From positions 1 to 41,876 of the forward strand of contig JAEXGM010000096.1 in assembly GCA_023450835.1 (NCBI GenBank): a stretch of 41,876 nt of DNA, written 5' to 3'. Below the pieces are notes generated by a model, which saw only the letters and a list, made by a program, of their open reading frames with translations, had not been told where the DNA came from and searched no databases. Position 1 is the stretch's first letter. Every line of letters begins with the position of its first letter. Origin of the DNA: Bacillota bacterium. Lineage in GTDB: Bacteria > Bacillota > Clostridia > Lachnospirales > Lachnospiraceae. A program made the translations under genes and the position numbers. This document shows positions 27,008-35,867 of the stretch, piece after piece.

Positions 27008-27019
27008 TCTGTCATATTA
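27008..27019 (+). promoter_or_regulatory. shared element TCTGTCATATTA, copy 4, ahead of the T7SS operon
   Basis: Exact copy of the elements at 8694 and 10535. It ends 35 bases before the ATG of the first T7SS-side gene and is the only copy outside the Tad region. It is followed by GTATATTG. It suggests that the T7SS operon shares a regulator or sigma factor with the pilus genes. Confidence 0.55.
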
Positions 27020-27054
27020 AGTATATTGAAAAATAATTGGAGGTTATAACAAAA

Positions 27055-27339
27055 ATGCACGATTTACAAAATTTAAGGAATAATTTTAGTTTACATAATT
27101 TGTTGGTCGTTATAAGACTGTTTTATGGATATTTTGTTATCGCAGCTATCATAATCACCATAATCTGGCTGGTAAGATATATTAACAGCCATGAACCGAC
27201 CGGTGTAAAGATTACGGAAATGTATGATGAAAGAGGCAAAAAAAAGACGCCCTTAAATTTAAAGCCATTAATAATAGCAATATCCATAGTGCTTGTTTTA
27301 ATTTTAATTTATGTTGTTTTATTGTTTGTTAATATTTAA
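27055..27339 (+). CDS. small two-helix membrane protein, first gene of the T7SS operon
   Basis: 94 residues from ATG 27055 (SD GGAGGT about 11 bases upstream); the TTG at 27037 lies within the SD and is unlikely. Two hydrophobic helices (about residues 20-44 and 70-92) enclose a polar loop with R-Y-I-N-S-H-E-P-T-G-V-K and a basic R-G-K-K-K-T-P patch, a hairpin with both ends probably on the same side. I do not recognise the family. T7SSb operons include small membrane subunits such as EssA, so a structural analogue is possible but unproven. Confidence 0.55.
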   Translation: MHDLQNLRNNFSLHNLLVVIRLFYGYFVIAAIIITIIWLVRYINSHEPTGVKITEMYDERGKKKTPLNLKPLIIAISIVLVLILIYVVLLFVNI

Positions 27340-27426
27340 TAATGTTTTGCTTTTGTTTGTTCGAAAGGGAAGTTTTATATAAATTAACATATAGAAAATT
27401 TAATTTTATTGCTAAAGGAGTTAGAA

Positions 27427-28524
27427 ATGAAGGAGAATAATTTCTGTGATTTTTTCAGCAGACTGCTGACTTTTAATTTAATACTATCGTTTCTGTTTGG
27501 CACCATTGTCGTTCTCTTTCATATCGGTGTGTGGGGGATATTATTTGCTGTTGTGCCGGTTGTATGTAAATTAATCCTGTGGCTTGGGCGTAACAGTTTT
27601 CTCAACCTGGATGAAGTAAATGAAAAGAGAAAACTTATTCTATCATTAATTCTCATCTCTTTATATTTTGCTGTTGATGCAATCATTTACAATAATTTTC
27701 TGCCGGCTTCTATTTCTTTAATAATCCCGCTTTTTGCAATTACCTTAAAAAAGGATATTGAAATGATAAAGCTGGAAAGTATTGTTACAGCTGTATTTAT
27801 TACAATTATGCTCACCAGTTCCATATTTAGTAAACCTTTTCACGCCAATATTTTAACGAATTTGATTTTCTTTCTCATGTTATTGGCCCAGATACTAATG
27901 ATTATTAAGAGATATACGGAGGAAACCCTGTCCATCAGTGCAAAATCGGAATTTTTTATGGATAAATCAAAGAGAGATGATATGACAGGGTTATATAACA
28001 GCGGAGCTTTTTATGAGGCAGTGGAGGAAAGAGTTCAGTTGATGGCACCCTTTTGTATCATTATTATAAATATCGACAATTTCAAGTTTGTGAAAGATAC
28101 TTATGGACAGCCTTTCGGAGATTATGTTTTAAAAACCCTTGTGAAAACAGTTAAGACGGCAAGCCGTGACCAGGACACGGGATTTCGTTACGGACATGAA
28201 GATATTGCTGTTATTTTCCCGAAAACGATGGACGATGAGGCATATAAAATTGCCGAAAAAGTAAGAAAAAGCTTTAGTGAAGCGACCTATGAACACAATG
28301 CGGAATGGGTTAGAACAAAGAAACCGATTACAGCCAGTATTGGGTTGATTGAGAATAACAAAAGAGGTGCAATACCTCAGGAACTAATTGAAAAATGTGA
28401 CCAGGCTTTATATTACTCGAAACAGCACGGAAAAAACCAGACTACAGCTTATCACGAAAATATATTAGAGTGGGAGGATAAATTTGAAGACTTTAGAAGA
28501 AAGTATCGAAATTATGAAAGATAA
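27427..28524 (+). CDS. membrane GGDEF-domain protein with degenerate signature
   Basis: 365 residues from ATG 27427, chosen because AAAGGAG ends seven bases before it; the TTG at 27409 has no SD. About five to six hydrophobic helices fill residues 12-165. A GGDEF-fold domain follows: D-D-M-T-G-L-Y-N-S-G-A-F near residue 182, I-I-I-N-I-D-N-F-K-F-V-K-D near 208, and RYGHEDIAVIF from residue 254. In active diguanylate cyclases the last motif is RYGGDEFAVI; here GGDEF reads GHEDI, so cyclase activity is doubtful. It may instead bind nucleotide or act as a membrane scaffold. Its end overlaps the next gene by 41 bases, so it is an integral part of the T7SS-like operon. Confidence 0.8.
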   Translation: MKENNFCDFFSRLLTFNLILSFLFGTIVVLFHIGVWGILFAVVPVVCKLILWLGRNSFLNLDEVNEKRKLILSLILISLYFAVDAIIYNNFLPASISLIIPLFAITLKKDIEMIKLESIVTAVFITIMLTSSIFSKPFHANILTNLIFFLMLLAQILMIIKRYTEETLSISAKSEFFMDKSKRDDMTGLYNSGAFYEAVEERVQLMAPFCIIIINIDNFKFVKDTYGQPFGDYVLKTLVKTVKTASRDQDTGFRYGHEDIAVIFPKTMDDEAYKIAEKVRKSFSEATYEHNAEWVRTKKPITASIGLIENNKRGAIPQELIEKCDQALYYSKQHGKNQTTAYHENILEWEDKFEDFRRKYRNYER

Positions 28525-28789
28525 AAATTATGTGACCATTACCCACGAAAAAATGGATGATTTGTTCTCAATCGTTGATAATATTGAATTTTCAACCCTA
28601 CGGTATTATCCCTCTATGGATGAGATTGAAATAATGAAAGCAGATGTTCCAAAATACTATGCTTTTATTTTGTGGATTCTGTCCAATCCTGCCGGACCTG
28701 AAACAAAAGAAGAGAAAAAGGCAGAAAAAGAATTGAATCGGATTATTATGAAACATACCAGATTAAAGAAAAACAGCAATAAGAAATAG
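28484..28789 (+). CDS. small soluble protein of unknown function, TTG start
   Basis: 101 residues. GGGAGG ends about six bases before TTG 28484, which makes this start stronger than the internal ATG at 28514. It overlaps the GGDEF gene by 41 bases. The protein is acidic to neutral with a Lys-rich C-terminal tail (E-E-K-K-A-E-K-E-L-N-R). A hydrophobic patch, Y-Y-A-F-I-L-W-I-L-S-N-P, is too short for a clear membrane helix. No family recognised. The tight overlap suggests joint expression with the GGDEF protein. Confidence 0.55.
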   Translation: MKTLEESIEIMKDKNYVTITHEKMDDLFSIVDNIEFSTLRYYPSMDEIEIMKADVPKYYAFILWILSNPAGPETKEEKKAEKELNRIIMKHTRLKKNSNKK

Positions 28790-28852
28790 TTAAAAAATAC
28801 CGGGGTCTTCTTTAACAGCAGGAGCGTTACCGGAATGATGATGGAGGCAATT

Positions 28853-29542
28853 ATGATGAACTTCATGGATAAAGTAACAGAGATGAAGGATGCCCAGAAC
28901 CACGCTTATATTTTGGAATCACCATCCTTGTTTTATTCTGTGGGATATAAGGTGTTAATGGGACAGGAAAAGAACGGATTTATTAGGTGTACCAAGGTAT
29001 CCCACAATGGAAAGGACAAGCTGATATATGATACCTCAAAGCTTAAAACCTTGGAATCTCTCATGTTCAGCTTAAAACTTGAAGAAATACTTCCTGTACT
29101 GGTTCAGTTTCTTGATGCCATTATTCTGGTCAAGAGCAACGGATTTATGCAGTGTGAGAATATACTCATTTCACCTGACCATATTTTTGTGGACTGCGAT
29201 ACTTATAGTGTAAATCTTATCTATCTGCCTCTTTATCACGAGTCGGACAGCATAAGCTTTCGTATCTTTGAAGCAGAACTAAAAGCGAACTTATTAGTAA
29301 TACTGAATGTATATAATGACCGAAATCCCTATATTACATCTCTGTGTGAGAATATGAATAATCCGGATTTTTCTGTAGAGGAACTTTATTCATTTCTAAA
29401 GGACCTGCAAATGAATGATTATGAAGGGTTAAAACACAGAATGGGAGCCAAGAAAGACAGAATGCTGTCAGGGACATCTGATAACAGTGATAGACTTGCC
29501 GGTGTGAAAAAGCTTTTTTCCTTTGGGAAAAAGAACAGATAA
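28853..29542 (+). CDS. DUF6382-like protein of the T7SS operon
   Basis: 229 residues from ATG 28853 (SD GGAGG at 28843-28847); several in-frame ATGs (28835, 28838, 28841, 28856) make the exact start uncertain. The pattern I-Y-D-T-S-K-L-K-T-L-E-S-L, then L-D-A-I-I-L-V-K-S, then E-N-I-L-I-S-P-D-H-I-F-V-D and I-Y-L-P-L, is that of the DUF6382 domain, which often sits N-terminal to FHA domains in Firmicutes. Here no FHA follows; the protein ends in a basic tail, K-K-L-F-S-F-G-K-K-N-R. The I-L-I-S/D-x-x-x-I-F-V-D order recalls pseudokinase-like folds, as in EssB/YukC, so a functional stand-in for EssB is possible (inference). Confidence 0.6.
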   Translation: MMNFMDKVTEMKDAQNHAYILESPSLFYSVGYKVLMGQEKNGFIRCTKVSHNGKDKLIYDTSKLKTLESLMFSLKLEEILPVLVQFLDAIILVKSNGFMQCENILISPDHIFVDCDTYSVNLIYLPLYHESDSISFRIFEAELKANLLVILNVYNDRNPYITSLCENMNNPDFSVEELYSFLKDLQMNDYEGLKHRMGAKKDRMLSGTSDNSDRLAGVKKLFSFGKKNR

Positions 29543-29603
29543 GACGTGTGGAACCAAGCAATAATTTATAAATATAAAACAAGGCCGGAAAGGAAGTTGG
29601 AAT

Positions 29604-30659
29604 ATGGCAAATATTAAGATTGTGTTGGCTGATACGGATGATAAATACCTGATGCCGCTGGAACGGAAATTTATTGACGGTTTGGAGGATAAAGCAGATT
29701 TAATCGTAATTACAGATCCCGGTTACCTGAAGGAATACTTTTCTACACCTCAGAAACTGGATATTCTTATTATCAATGAAGAATTATATGATACGGAGCT
29801 GGAACGGCATAATATTGCCAATGTTTTTATACTTACGGAACTGGAACTTATAAATAACGCTGCCTCGGATACCGATGCAAATCGTATCTATAAGTATACC
29901 AGTGTCAAAGAAATATATAGTGAAATTATCGGTAAATCCTCCGCTCGGTCTGAATCCTTAAATAGTACGCAAGAAACCAAGATACTTCTGACTTATTCTC
30001 CCATAGGGGGAATCGGCAAGACTACAGTCTCTGCCGCATTGTGTGAGTCAATTGCCAGATATCAGAAGAGAGTTCTGTTTATTGGAATAGATAATCTCCA
30101 GACTTTCGGAAGTGTTATACCTCAGCTGCCTGTTATGGAGAGCGGCACAGAAAAGCTGATGCTGGAAAAGAACGAGTATATTTATGAAGATATGAAATCA
30201 AAGATCATTAACAGAGCATTTGATATATTACCGCCTTTTCAGCGTTCACTTCCCTCACTGAATATTAAAGTGGAGGATTATATTAATTTGCTGAACAGTA
30301 TTAAGGTAACCAAGGATTATGACTTTATCATTATAGACGGAACAAGCGATTTTACAGAAGATATATCAAGACTTATGGGAGTATCGAATCATACAATCAT
30401 TCTTGCCGGGCAGGACAGAAATTCAGTACATAAGTTAGACTGCCTGTTAAGAAATATTGACTGTTCGGATAATGAGAGATTTGTTTTTGTATGTAACAAA
30501 TACAATCATAATCAGGACAACTTTCTTGAGAATAGCTGCTTAACAAATAATTGCCAAATAAGTGAATATATAGATTATTGGCCGGACAGCGGCAATTCAG
30601 ATTCGGGCTTTCTGGCTAATAATCGGAATATTCAGAAGCTTGCACTAATGTTCATCTGA
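29604..30659 (+). CDS. CpaE/MinD-like ATPase within the T7SS operon
   Basis: 351 residues; SD AAGGAAG before the ATG. The N-terminal 100 residues form a receiver-like alpha/beta domain (I-K-I-V-L-A-D-T-D-D start, I-L-I-I-N-E-E middle). A deviant-Walker ATPase follows: P-loop PIGGIGKTT (residues 133-141), V-L-F-I-G-I-D-N after helix 1, Y-D-F-I-I-I-D-G as Walker B and V-C-N-K near the end. This is the CpaE architecture, and unlike the TadZ-like protein at 12243 the P-loop lysine is kept. Canonical T7SSb systems such as ess or yuk lack a ParA-type ATPase. Here it may place or organise the secretion machine, or link it to the pilus (inference). Confidence 0.75.
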   Translation: MANIKIVLADTDDKYLMPLERKFIDGLEDKADLIVITDPGYLKEYFSTPQKLDILIINEELYDTELERHNIANVFILTELELINNAASDTDANRIYKYTSVKEIYSEIIGKSSARSESLNSTQETKILLTYSPIGGIGKTTVSAALCESIARYQKRVLFIGIDNLQTFGSVIPQLPVMESGTEKLMLEKNEYIYEDMKSKIINRAFDILPPFQRSLPSLNIKVEDYINLLNSIKVTKDYDFIIIDGTSDFTEDISRLMGVSNHTIILAGQDRNSVHKLDCLLRNIDCSDNERFVFVCNKYNHNQDNFLENSCLTNNCQISEYIDYWPDSGNSDSGFLANNRNIQKLALMFI

Positions 30660-30699
30660 TTCACAGACAGGATATTCTGCGGAAAGCATGGAGGGTAAT

Positions 30700-30954
30700 A
30701 TGGATAATGAGCGAATTACAGCAATTTTATATATACATAAGAAGCATATGATGATTGATGTTGACATTCCGTTAGATATTACGGTGAATGAATTAATTAT
30801 CGGCTTGAATCAAGGGTTTCAACTGGGGATGGATACAGGAGATATGTCCAAATGCTATCTGAAAACAGAAAATCCGATTGCACTTTTGAAGGGAAATAAA
30901 TGTATAGCGGAATACGGTCTAAGAAATGGAACAACAATTAATATTACGGAATAG
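30700..30954 (+). CDS. esaB: YukD/EsaB-like ubiquitin-fold protein
   Basis: 84 residues from ATG 30700, with GGAGG (30690-30694) five bases upstream; an ATG at 30688 is also in frame. Size and strand order (I-T-A-I-L-Y-I, then M-M-I-D-V-D-I-P-L-D-I-T-V-N-E-L, closing with Y-G-L-R-N-G-T-T-I-N-I) fit the ubiquitin-like YukD/EsaB family of T7SSb. It is directly followed by essC, as in many T7SSb loci. EsaB is a cytoplasmic component needed for secretion. Confidence 0.75.
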   Translation: MDNERITAILYIHKKHMMIDVDIPLDITVNELIIGLNQGFQLGMDTGDMSKCYLKTENPIALLKGNKCIAEYGLRNGTTINITE

Positions 30955-30965
30955 GGGAGGTATCA

Positions 30966-33900
30966 GTGAATAAGCGATATAAGGTTATTATATTCAGCAA
31001 ACGTATATATAAAGAAGTCGAACTGCCGGATGAGAATAAAAAAGTCACTCTGGGAACATTAAAGCACAGTGATATACGCCTGGGAAAAGAAAAATTTTTT
31101 GAGGATTTTGAAATTACTTTCACCAACAGTAACGGTGAATGGATAATCAGGTGTGATGAAAGTATATACATATCTTCAGATGGAGTTATGAAGCTTGTTA
31201 GTAAGGAATTATCTCATGGTGATGATTTTATTTTAAAGTATCAGAAATCAAATCAGGAAATTTTCAGAGTAAGTTATGTAATGGATTTTGATTTTGAAAA
31301 GAAAGACTATGAAAAGGAAATAGATATTTCTTATAACAATCAGATATTAATCGGAGGAAATGATAATTCAGATATTATTTTAAGAGATGAACTGATAGGG
31401 ACGGATTCCATAACAATCAGCAGAGAACAGGATAAACTCTTCATTACAGATAACGGCACAAAGTACGGAGTGTATGTAAACGGCCTGAAAGTAAGGCAGA
31501 AAGCTGAGATAAAAAGCTATGACTTTTTCTCCATACTTGGTTTTTCCTTCTACTATAAGGAAGGGAAATTGTATACCTCTTCTAAGAGCAGCCTGGAAAT
31601 CCCTTCCTTGCTTTATGTAATCAGAGGGGATGCCAAGAGTCACTTTGAGTACCCTAAGTTTAACCGGAATACCCGTATTATCTCACTGATTCCCAAGAAA
31701 GAAATATCCATACTGGACCCTCCGGAGCAGCCTCATAAACCTAAAAGAAATATCATAATGAAATTGGCACCTGCTTTTGCATCACTGGGAATGACCGTTG
31801 TTCTTCGCGGAGTAATGGGTGGGGGAGGCTCTTTTGTCATATTCAGTGTTTGCTCTATGGGAATTGGTATTGTAACTTCGATTTATGGAATGGTTGATGA
31901 AGATAAGGAGTACAGAAAATCAACAAAAGACCGGAAAAAAATGTACTCTAATTATATTGAGAATAAAAGAAATGAGATTGAAGCAAAGAGAAAAGAAGAG
32001 CTGCAGATTATCAGCAGTACCTACTATTCTCTTGAAAACGAAGTGAGGATAGTTGAGGAATTCTCAGGAGATCTTTTTAACAGAAGCTATGAGGATGAAG
32101 ACTTTCTGGATGTGAGGCTGGGTATCGGTGCAGCGGAATCCAAGCGGCAGGTGGAATACAAAAAGCTTGAGAGATTTGAATCCGATGACTCTATGGCGAT
32201 TATTCCGGAACAGATTACGGAAGAATACCGCCTGTTAAATGACTCACCAATTATATTAAAGCTGACCGAATGCAGTGCTGTAGGTATTGTCGGGGATGAG
32301 ATGTATATCCGGGAAATGTGCAAAAATATACTTTTAGATATCTGTGTAAGGCAGTATTACAGTGATGTAAAGGTATTTTTTGTTATTGAAGAAGAATATT
32401 CAAAGAATATAGAATGGATTCGATTATTGCCCCATCTGCAAAATGATGATCTGGGCATCCGCAATCTGGTATGCGACGAAGAAAGCAAGAATATTCTCTT
32501 TGAATATCTCTATAAAGAACTGTCCAGAAGGGAAAATTCTAAAACAGTAAATCCGCGAATTGTGGTATTTGTGTATAACGAAATCGGAATTAAACGTCAT
32601 CCAATCTCCCAGTATATAGACAAAGCCAAAGATCTGGGGGTTACCTTTCTATTTTTCGAAGAATATAAGGAACTGCTTCCGTTAGGCTGTCAGAAAATAA
32701 TTGTATTAAACCGGAATGAATACCTTGGAAAACTAATTGACAAATCAGATTCTACAAAAGTGAATGATTTCAGATACGAATATATCAACGATAAAATGGC
32801 TTTGGATATGGCAGTAAAATTATCCCCTGTTTATTGCGAAGAAGTCAGTCTGGAAGGCTCTCTGACAAAAAATATCTCGTTGTATGAACTGTTGGGAATA
32901 CTTAGCGTAGATGACCTTGAGATTGATAAAAGATGGGAAACTTCCGAAGTATACAAATCCATGGCGGCACCGTTAGGTGTCAATGCCAAGAAAGATACTG
33001 TATGTCTGGATTTGAATGAAAAGCATCATGGTCCTCATGGTTTGGTTGCCGGAACTACCGGCTCCGGTAAGAGTGAGATACTACAGAGCTATATTCTGTC
33101 CATGGCAACTCTATTCCATCCTTATGAAGTCGGCTTTGTTATCATCGATTTTAAAGGAGGCGGTATGGTAAACCAGTTTAAAAACCTGCCTCATCTGATT
33201 GGTGCCATAACCAACATAGACGGCAGAGAGATTGACCGCTCTCTTTTGTCTATTAAAGCAGAACTCAGAAAACGTCAGGAACTCTTCGCAGCAGCAAATG
33301 TAAACCATATCGATGCCTATATCAGATTGTTTAAAAAAGGAGAAGTTCAGATTCCTTTGCCGCATCTGATACTAATTGTAGATGAGTTTGCCGAGCTGAA
33401 AATGGATCAGCCGGACTTTATGAAAGAGTTGATCAGTGCGGCAAGAATCGGGCGAAGCCTTGGTGTCCATCTGATACTGGCTACCCAGAAACCCAGTGGT
33501 GTTGTAGATGCTCAGATCTGGTCCAATTCCAAATTCAAGCTGTGTCTGAAGGTGCAGAATAAAGAAGACAGTAATGAAGTGTTAAAGACTCCTTTGGCAG
33601 CTGAAATCAAAGAGCCGGGACGGGCGTACCTGCAGGTTGGCAACAATGAAATCTTTGAGCTGTTCCAATCCGCTTACAGCGGTGCCTCCACCAATATGGA
33701 TGAATCTGCAATGAAAAAGGAACATGTCATTTCCAGTATCTCATTATCAGGAAAAAGGACTCCTGTCTACCGCAGCCAAAAGGGAGCATCCAATAAGCAG
33801 ACGGAGACACAGCTGGAGTCAGTAGTGAATTACATCCATAATTACTGTTTGAATAAACATATTGAACAGCTTCCGGGCATTTGCATGCCGCCTCTTGCCG

Positions 33901-35516
33901 ACGTAATCGGGTATGAAGATACCGTAAATGTGCAGCGAGGACTGCAGACTGTTGTAAGACTCGGAATATATGATGATCCGAATAATCAGCAGCAAAGGGA
34001 AGTATCCATGGATATCCAAAGTGGCAATACCTTTATTCTCGGCGCATCCCAGTTTGGTAAGACCTGCCTGCTGCAGGCAATGATACGAGGAATTGCAGAT
34101 AATTATACACCGGAGGAAGTATCCCTTTATATCCTTGATTTTGGTTCAATGGCCTTAAGTGTTTTTGAAGGCTTAAATCATCTGGGGGGAGTTGTTCTGG
34201 CATCCGATGATGAAAAATTAAAAAATCTTATGAAAATGCTGAATACAGAAATTAAGGAGAGAAAAGAAAAGTTCTCAAAAATAGGAATTACCTCCTTCAG
34301 CTCTTATAAAGAAGCTGGATATACGGATATGACCAATATTATTGTAATGGTGGATAATTTCCTGGCATTGAAAGAACTTTACCCGGAATATGAGGAAAAT
34401 ATCATTAATATTTGCAGAGAAGGCAATTCCGTAGGAATCAGTTTAATTGTTACGGCAAAACAAACCAGCGGAATCAGCTACAAATATATGAGTAATTTTC
34501 CGAACCGTATCTGTCTGTATTGCAATACGGCTGATGAATACCGCACAATGTTTGATAAGTGCAGGATACAGCCTAAGAACGTGCCGGGAAGAGGTCTTGT
34601 AGAGATTAATAAAAACGTCTATGAATATCAGACTTATCTGGCTTTCCAGGGAGAGAAGGAAATTGACAGAGTAGAAGAGATTAAGGAATACATAAAGAAA
34701 GTCAATCAGAAATATGCAGATATTTATGCCAGACGTATTCCGGAAGTACCTCAGTTATTAAATTATGAATATGTAGTAAAAAATCTGAAATACAGCGGGC
34801 AGCATTCTTACCGTGTACCGGTCGGTATTGATTACGATACAGTGGAATTAAATTATATTGATTTCCTGAAAATACAGCTGATTAGCATAACTGGACGGGA
34901 CGGAAGCGGTAAAACAAATCTGGTAAAGGTTATCTTTCGTTATCTCAGGCAGGGAATGTTTGATTTCCCGGTAAAGGCCTATATTGTGGATGATTATCAG
35001 AAGCGGCTGAGTTCTTTAAAAACTTCCGGCATTGTAGAAAAGTATACGGTTGATTTTAATGATTTCGAACTGATTCTCGAAGAAATTAACTCGGAATTGC
35101 AGGAAAGATTAGAGCTGTTGATGAACGGTGGAATGGAAGCTTTGCAGGATAAACCATTGCTGTTAACGGTAATAAAAAATAACGCCATCTATGGGGCAAA
35201 CGGTATCAGCAAAAATTCGATGGAGTTATTAAAAGATGTTCTGAAAAATTACAAGCAGCTTAAGGTGTGCTTTATATTCTCGGATGTTGAGAATGCGCCT
35301 GTTGCTTATGGAGCTTCTGAATTGCTGAAATTAATAAAGGATAATAAAAACACATTTGTATTTGATGATTTGTCGAATCTTAAGCTTGCGGAAGTACCGA
35401 TGAACATTATAAGGCAATATAGGAAAGAAATTGAACTTGGCGATTCCTATTTTGTAACAGAAAAAGGAGTTCAAAAACAGAAAATTATCTATGAAATGGG
35501 GGAGGATTCATTATGA
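30966..35516 (+). CDS. essC: EssC/YukB-type FtsK-SpoIIIE ATPase of a type VII secretion system
   Basis: 1,516 residues from GTG 30966 (SD GGGGAGG five bases upstream). N-terminal FHA-like region: strands from residue 1, and a clearer FHA at about 110-205 with I-L-I-G-G-N-D-N-S-D-I. Two hydrophobic helices lie at about 262-312. Three ATPase domains follow, with P-loops GTTGSGKS (696-703), GASQFGKT (1026-1033) and GRDGSGKT (1310-1317). D1 has a full Walker B, L-I-L-I-V-D-E-F; D2 has V-D-N in place of V-D-E, so it is probably weak or inactive, as often in EssC. This is the motor and substrate receptor for WXG100 and LXG-type cargo. Its stop overlaps the next WXG100 gene by four bases. Confidence 0.93.
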   Translation: MNKRYKVIIFSKRIYKEVELPDENKKVTLGTLKHSDIRLGKEKFFEDFEITFTNSNGEWIIRCDESIYISSDGVMKLVSKELSHGDDFILKYQKSNQEIFRVSYVMDFDFEKKDYEKEIDISYNNQILIGGNDNSDIILRDELIGTDSITISREQDKLFITDNGTKYGVYVNGLKVRQKAEIKSYDFFSILGFSFYYKEGKLYTSSKSSLEIPSLLYVIRGDAKSHFEYPKFNRNTRIISLIPKKEISILDPPEQPHKPKRNIIMKLAPAFASLGMTVVLRGVMGGGGSFVIFSVCSMGIGIVTSIYGMVDEDKEYRKSTKDRKKMYSNYIENKRNEIEAKRKEELQIISSTYYSLENEVRIVEEFSGDLFNRSYEDEDFLDVRLGIGAAESKRQVEYKKLERFESDDSMAIIPEQITEEYRLLNDSPIILKLTECSAVGIVGDEMYIREMCKNILLDICVRQYYSDVKVFFVIEEEYSKNIEWIRLLPHLQNDDLGIRNLVCDEESKNILFEYLYKELSRRENSKTVNPRIVVFVYNEIGIKRHPISQYIDKAKDLGVTFLFFEEYKELLPLGCQKIIVLNRNEYLGKLIDKSDSTKVNDFRYEYINDKMALDMAVKLSPVYCEEVSLEGSLTKNISLYELLGILSVDDLEIDKRWETSEVYKSMAAPLGVNAKKDTVCLDLNEKHHGPHGLVAGTTGSGKSEILQSYILSMATLFHPYEVGFVIIDFKGGGMVNQFKNLPHLIGAITNIDGREIDRSLLSIKAELRKRQELFAAANVNHIDAYIRLFKKGEVQIPLPHLILIVDEFAELKMDQPDFMKELISAARIGRSLGVHLILATQKPSGVVDAQIWSNSKFKLCLKVQNKEDSNEVLKTPLAAEIKEPGRAYLQVGNNEIFELFQSAYSGASTNMDESAMKKEHVISSISLSGKRTPVYRSQKGASNKQTETQLESVVNYIHNYCLNKHIEQLPGICMPPLADVIGYEDTVNVQRGLQTVVRLGIYDDPNNQQQREVSMDIQSGNTFILGASQFGKTCLLQAMIRGIADNYTPEEVSLYILDFGSMALSVFEGLNHLGGVVLASDDEKLKNLMKMLNTEIKERKEKFSKIGITSFSSYKEAGYTDMTNIIVMVDNFLALKELYPEYEENIINICREGNSVGISLIVTAKQTSGISYKYMSNFPNRICLYCNTADEYRTMFDKCRIQPKNVPGRGLVEINKNVYEYQTYLAFQGEKEIDRVEEIKEYIKKVNQKYADIYARRIPEVPQLLNYEYVVKNLKYSGQHSYRVPVGIDYDTVELNYIDFLKIQLISITGRDGSGKTNLVKVIFRYLRQGMFDFPVKAYIVDDYQKRLSSLKTSGIVEKYTVDFNDFELILEEINSELQERLELLMNGGMEALQDKPLLLTVIKNNAIYGANGISKNSMELLKDVLKNYKQLKVCFIFSDVENAPVAYGASELLKLIKDNKNTFVFDDLSNLKLAEVPMNIIRQYRKEIELGDSYFVTEKGVQKQKIIYEMGEDSL

Positions 35517-35812
35517 GTGAAATTATTATAAGAAAACTTGATACCAGTAAAATGGATGCTGCCATACTTGCTTTTAAAGAGGGAATAAAAGAATATAACA
35601 ACATCCGGACAACAATAAAACTTACAACTTCCGATCTGCTCCTTCATTGGAGCGGAAAGGGGAAGAAGGCCTTTGAGAAAGATTATGATGCGATTTTTCT
35701 TCAGTTAACGGATATAGAGGATATTTTGACAGAATTACATACTGCTTTAGTCGATGGTTTAAATGCGTATACTACGTCCGATGAGGAAATAGGGAAACAT
35801 CTTGCACGTTGA
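35513..35812 (+). CDS. WXG100 protein with YxxxD signal
   Basis: 99 residues, typical for WXG100. The helix-turn-helix centre has H-W-S-G at residues 45-48, the W-x-G motif. Y86-T-T-S-D90 near the C-terminus matches the YxxxD/E secretion signal. ATG overlaps the essC stop (ATGA), and GGGGGAGG lies about ten bases upstream. It is likely a secreted substrate or structural partner of EssC. Confidence 0.85.
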   Translation: MSEIIIRKLDTSKMDAAILAFKEGIKEYNNIRTTIKLTTSDLLLHWSGKGKKAFEKDYDAIFLQLTDIEDILTELHTALVDGLNAYTTSDEEIGKHLAR

Positions 35813-35867
35813 TAATTAGGGGGATATAGAAATTAAGGTATTCCTGATTATGGGGAGGAGGTATAGA

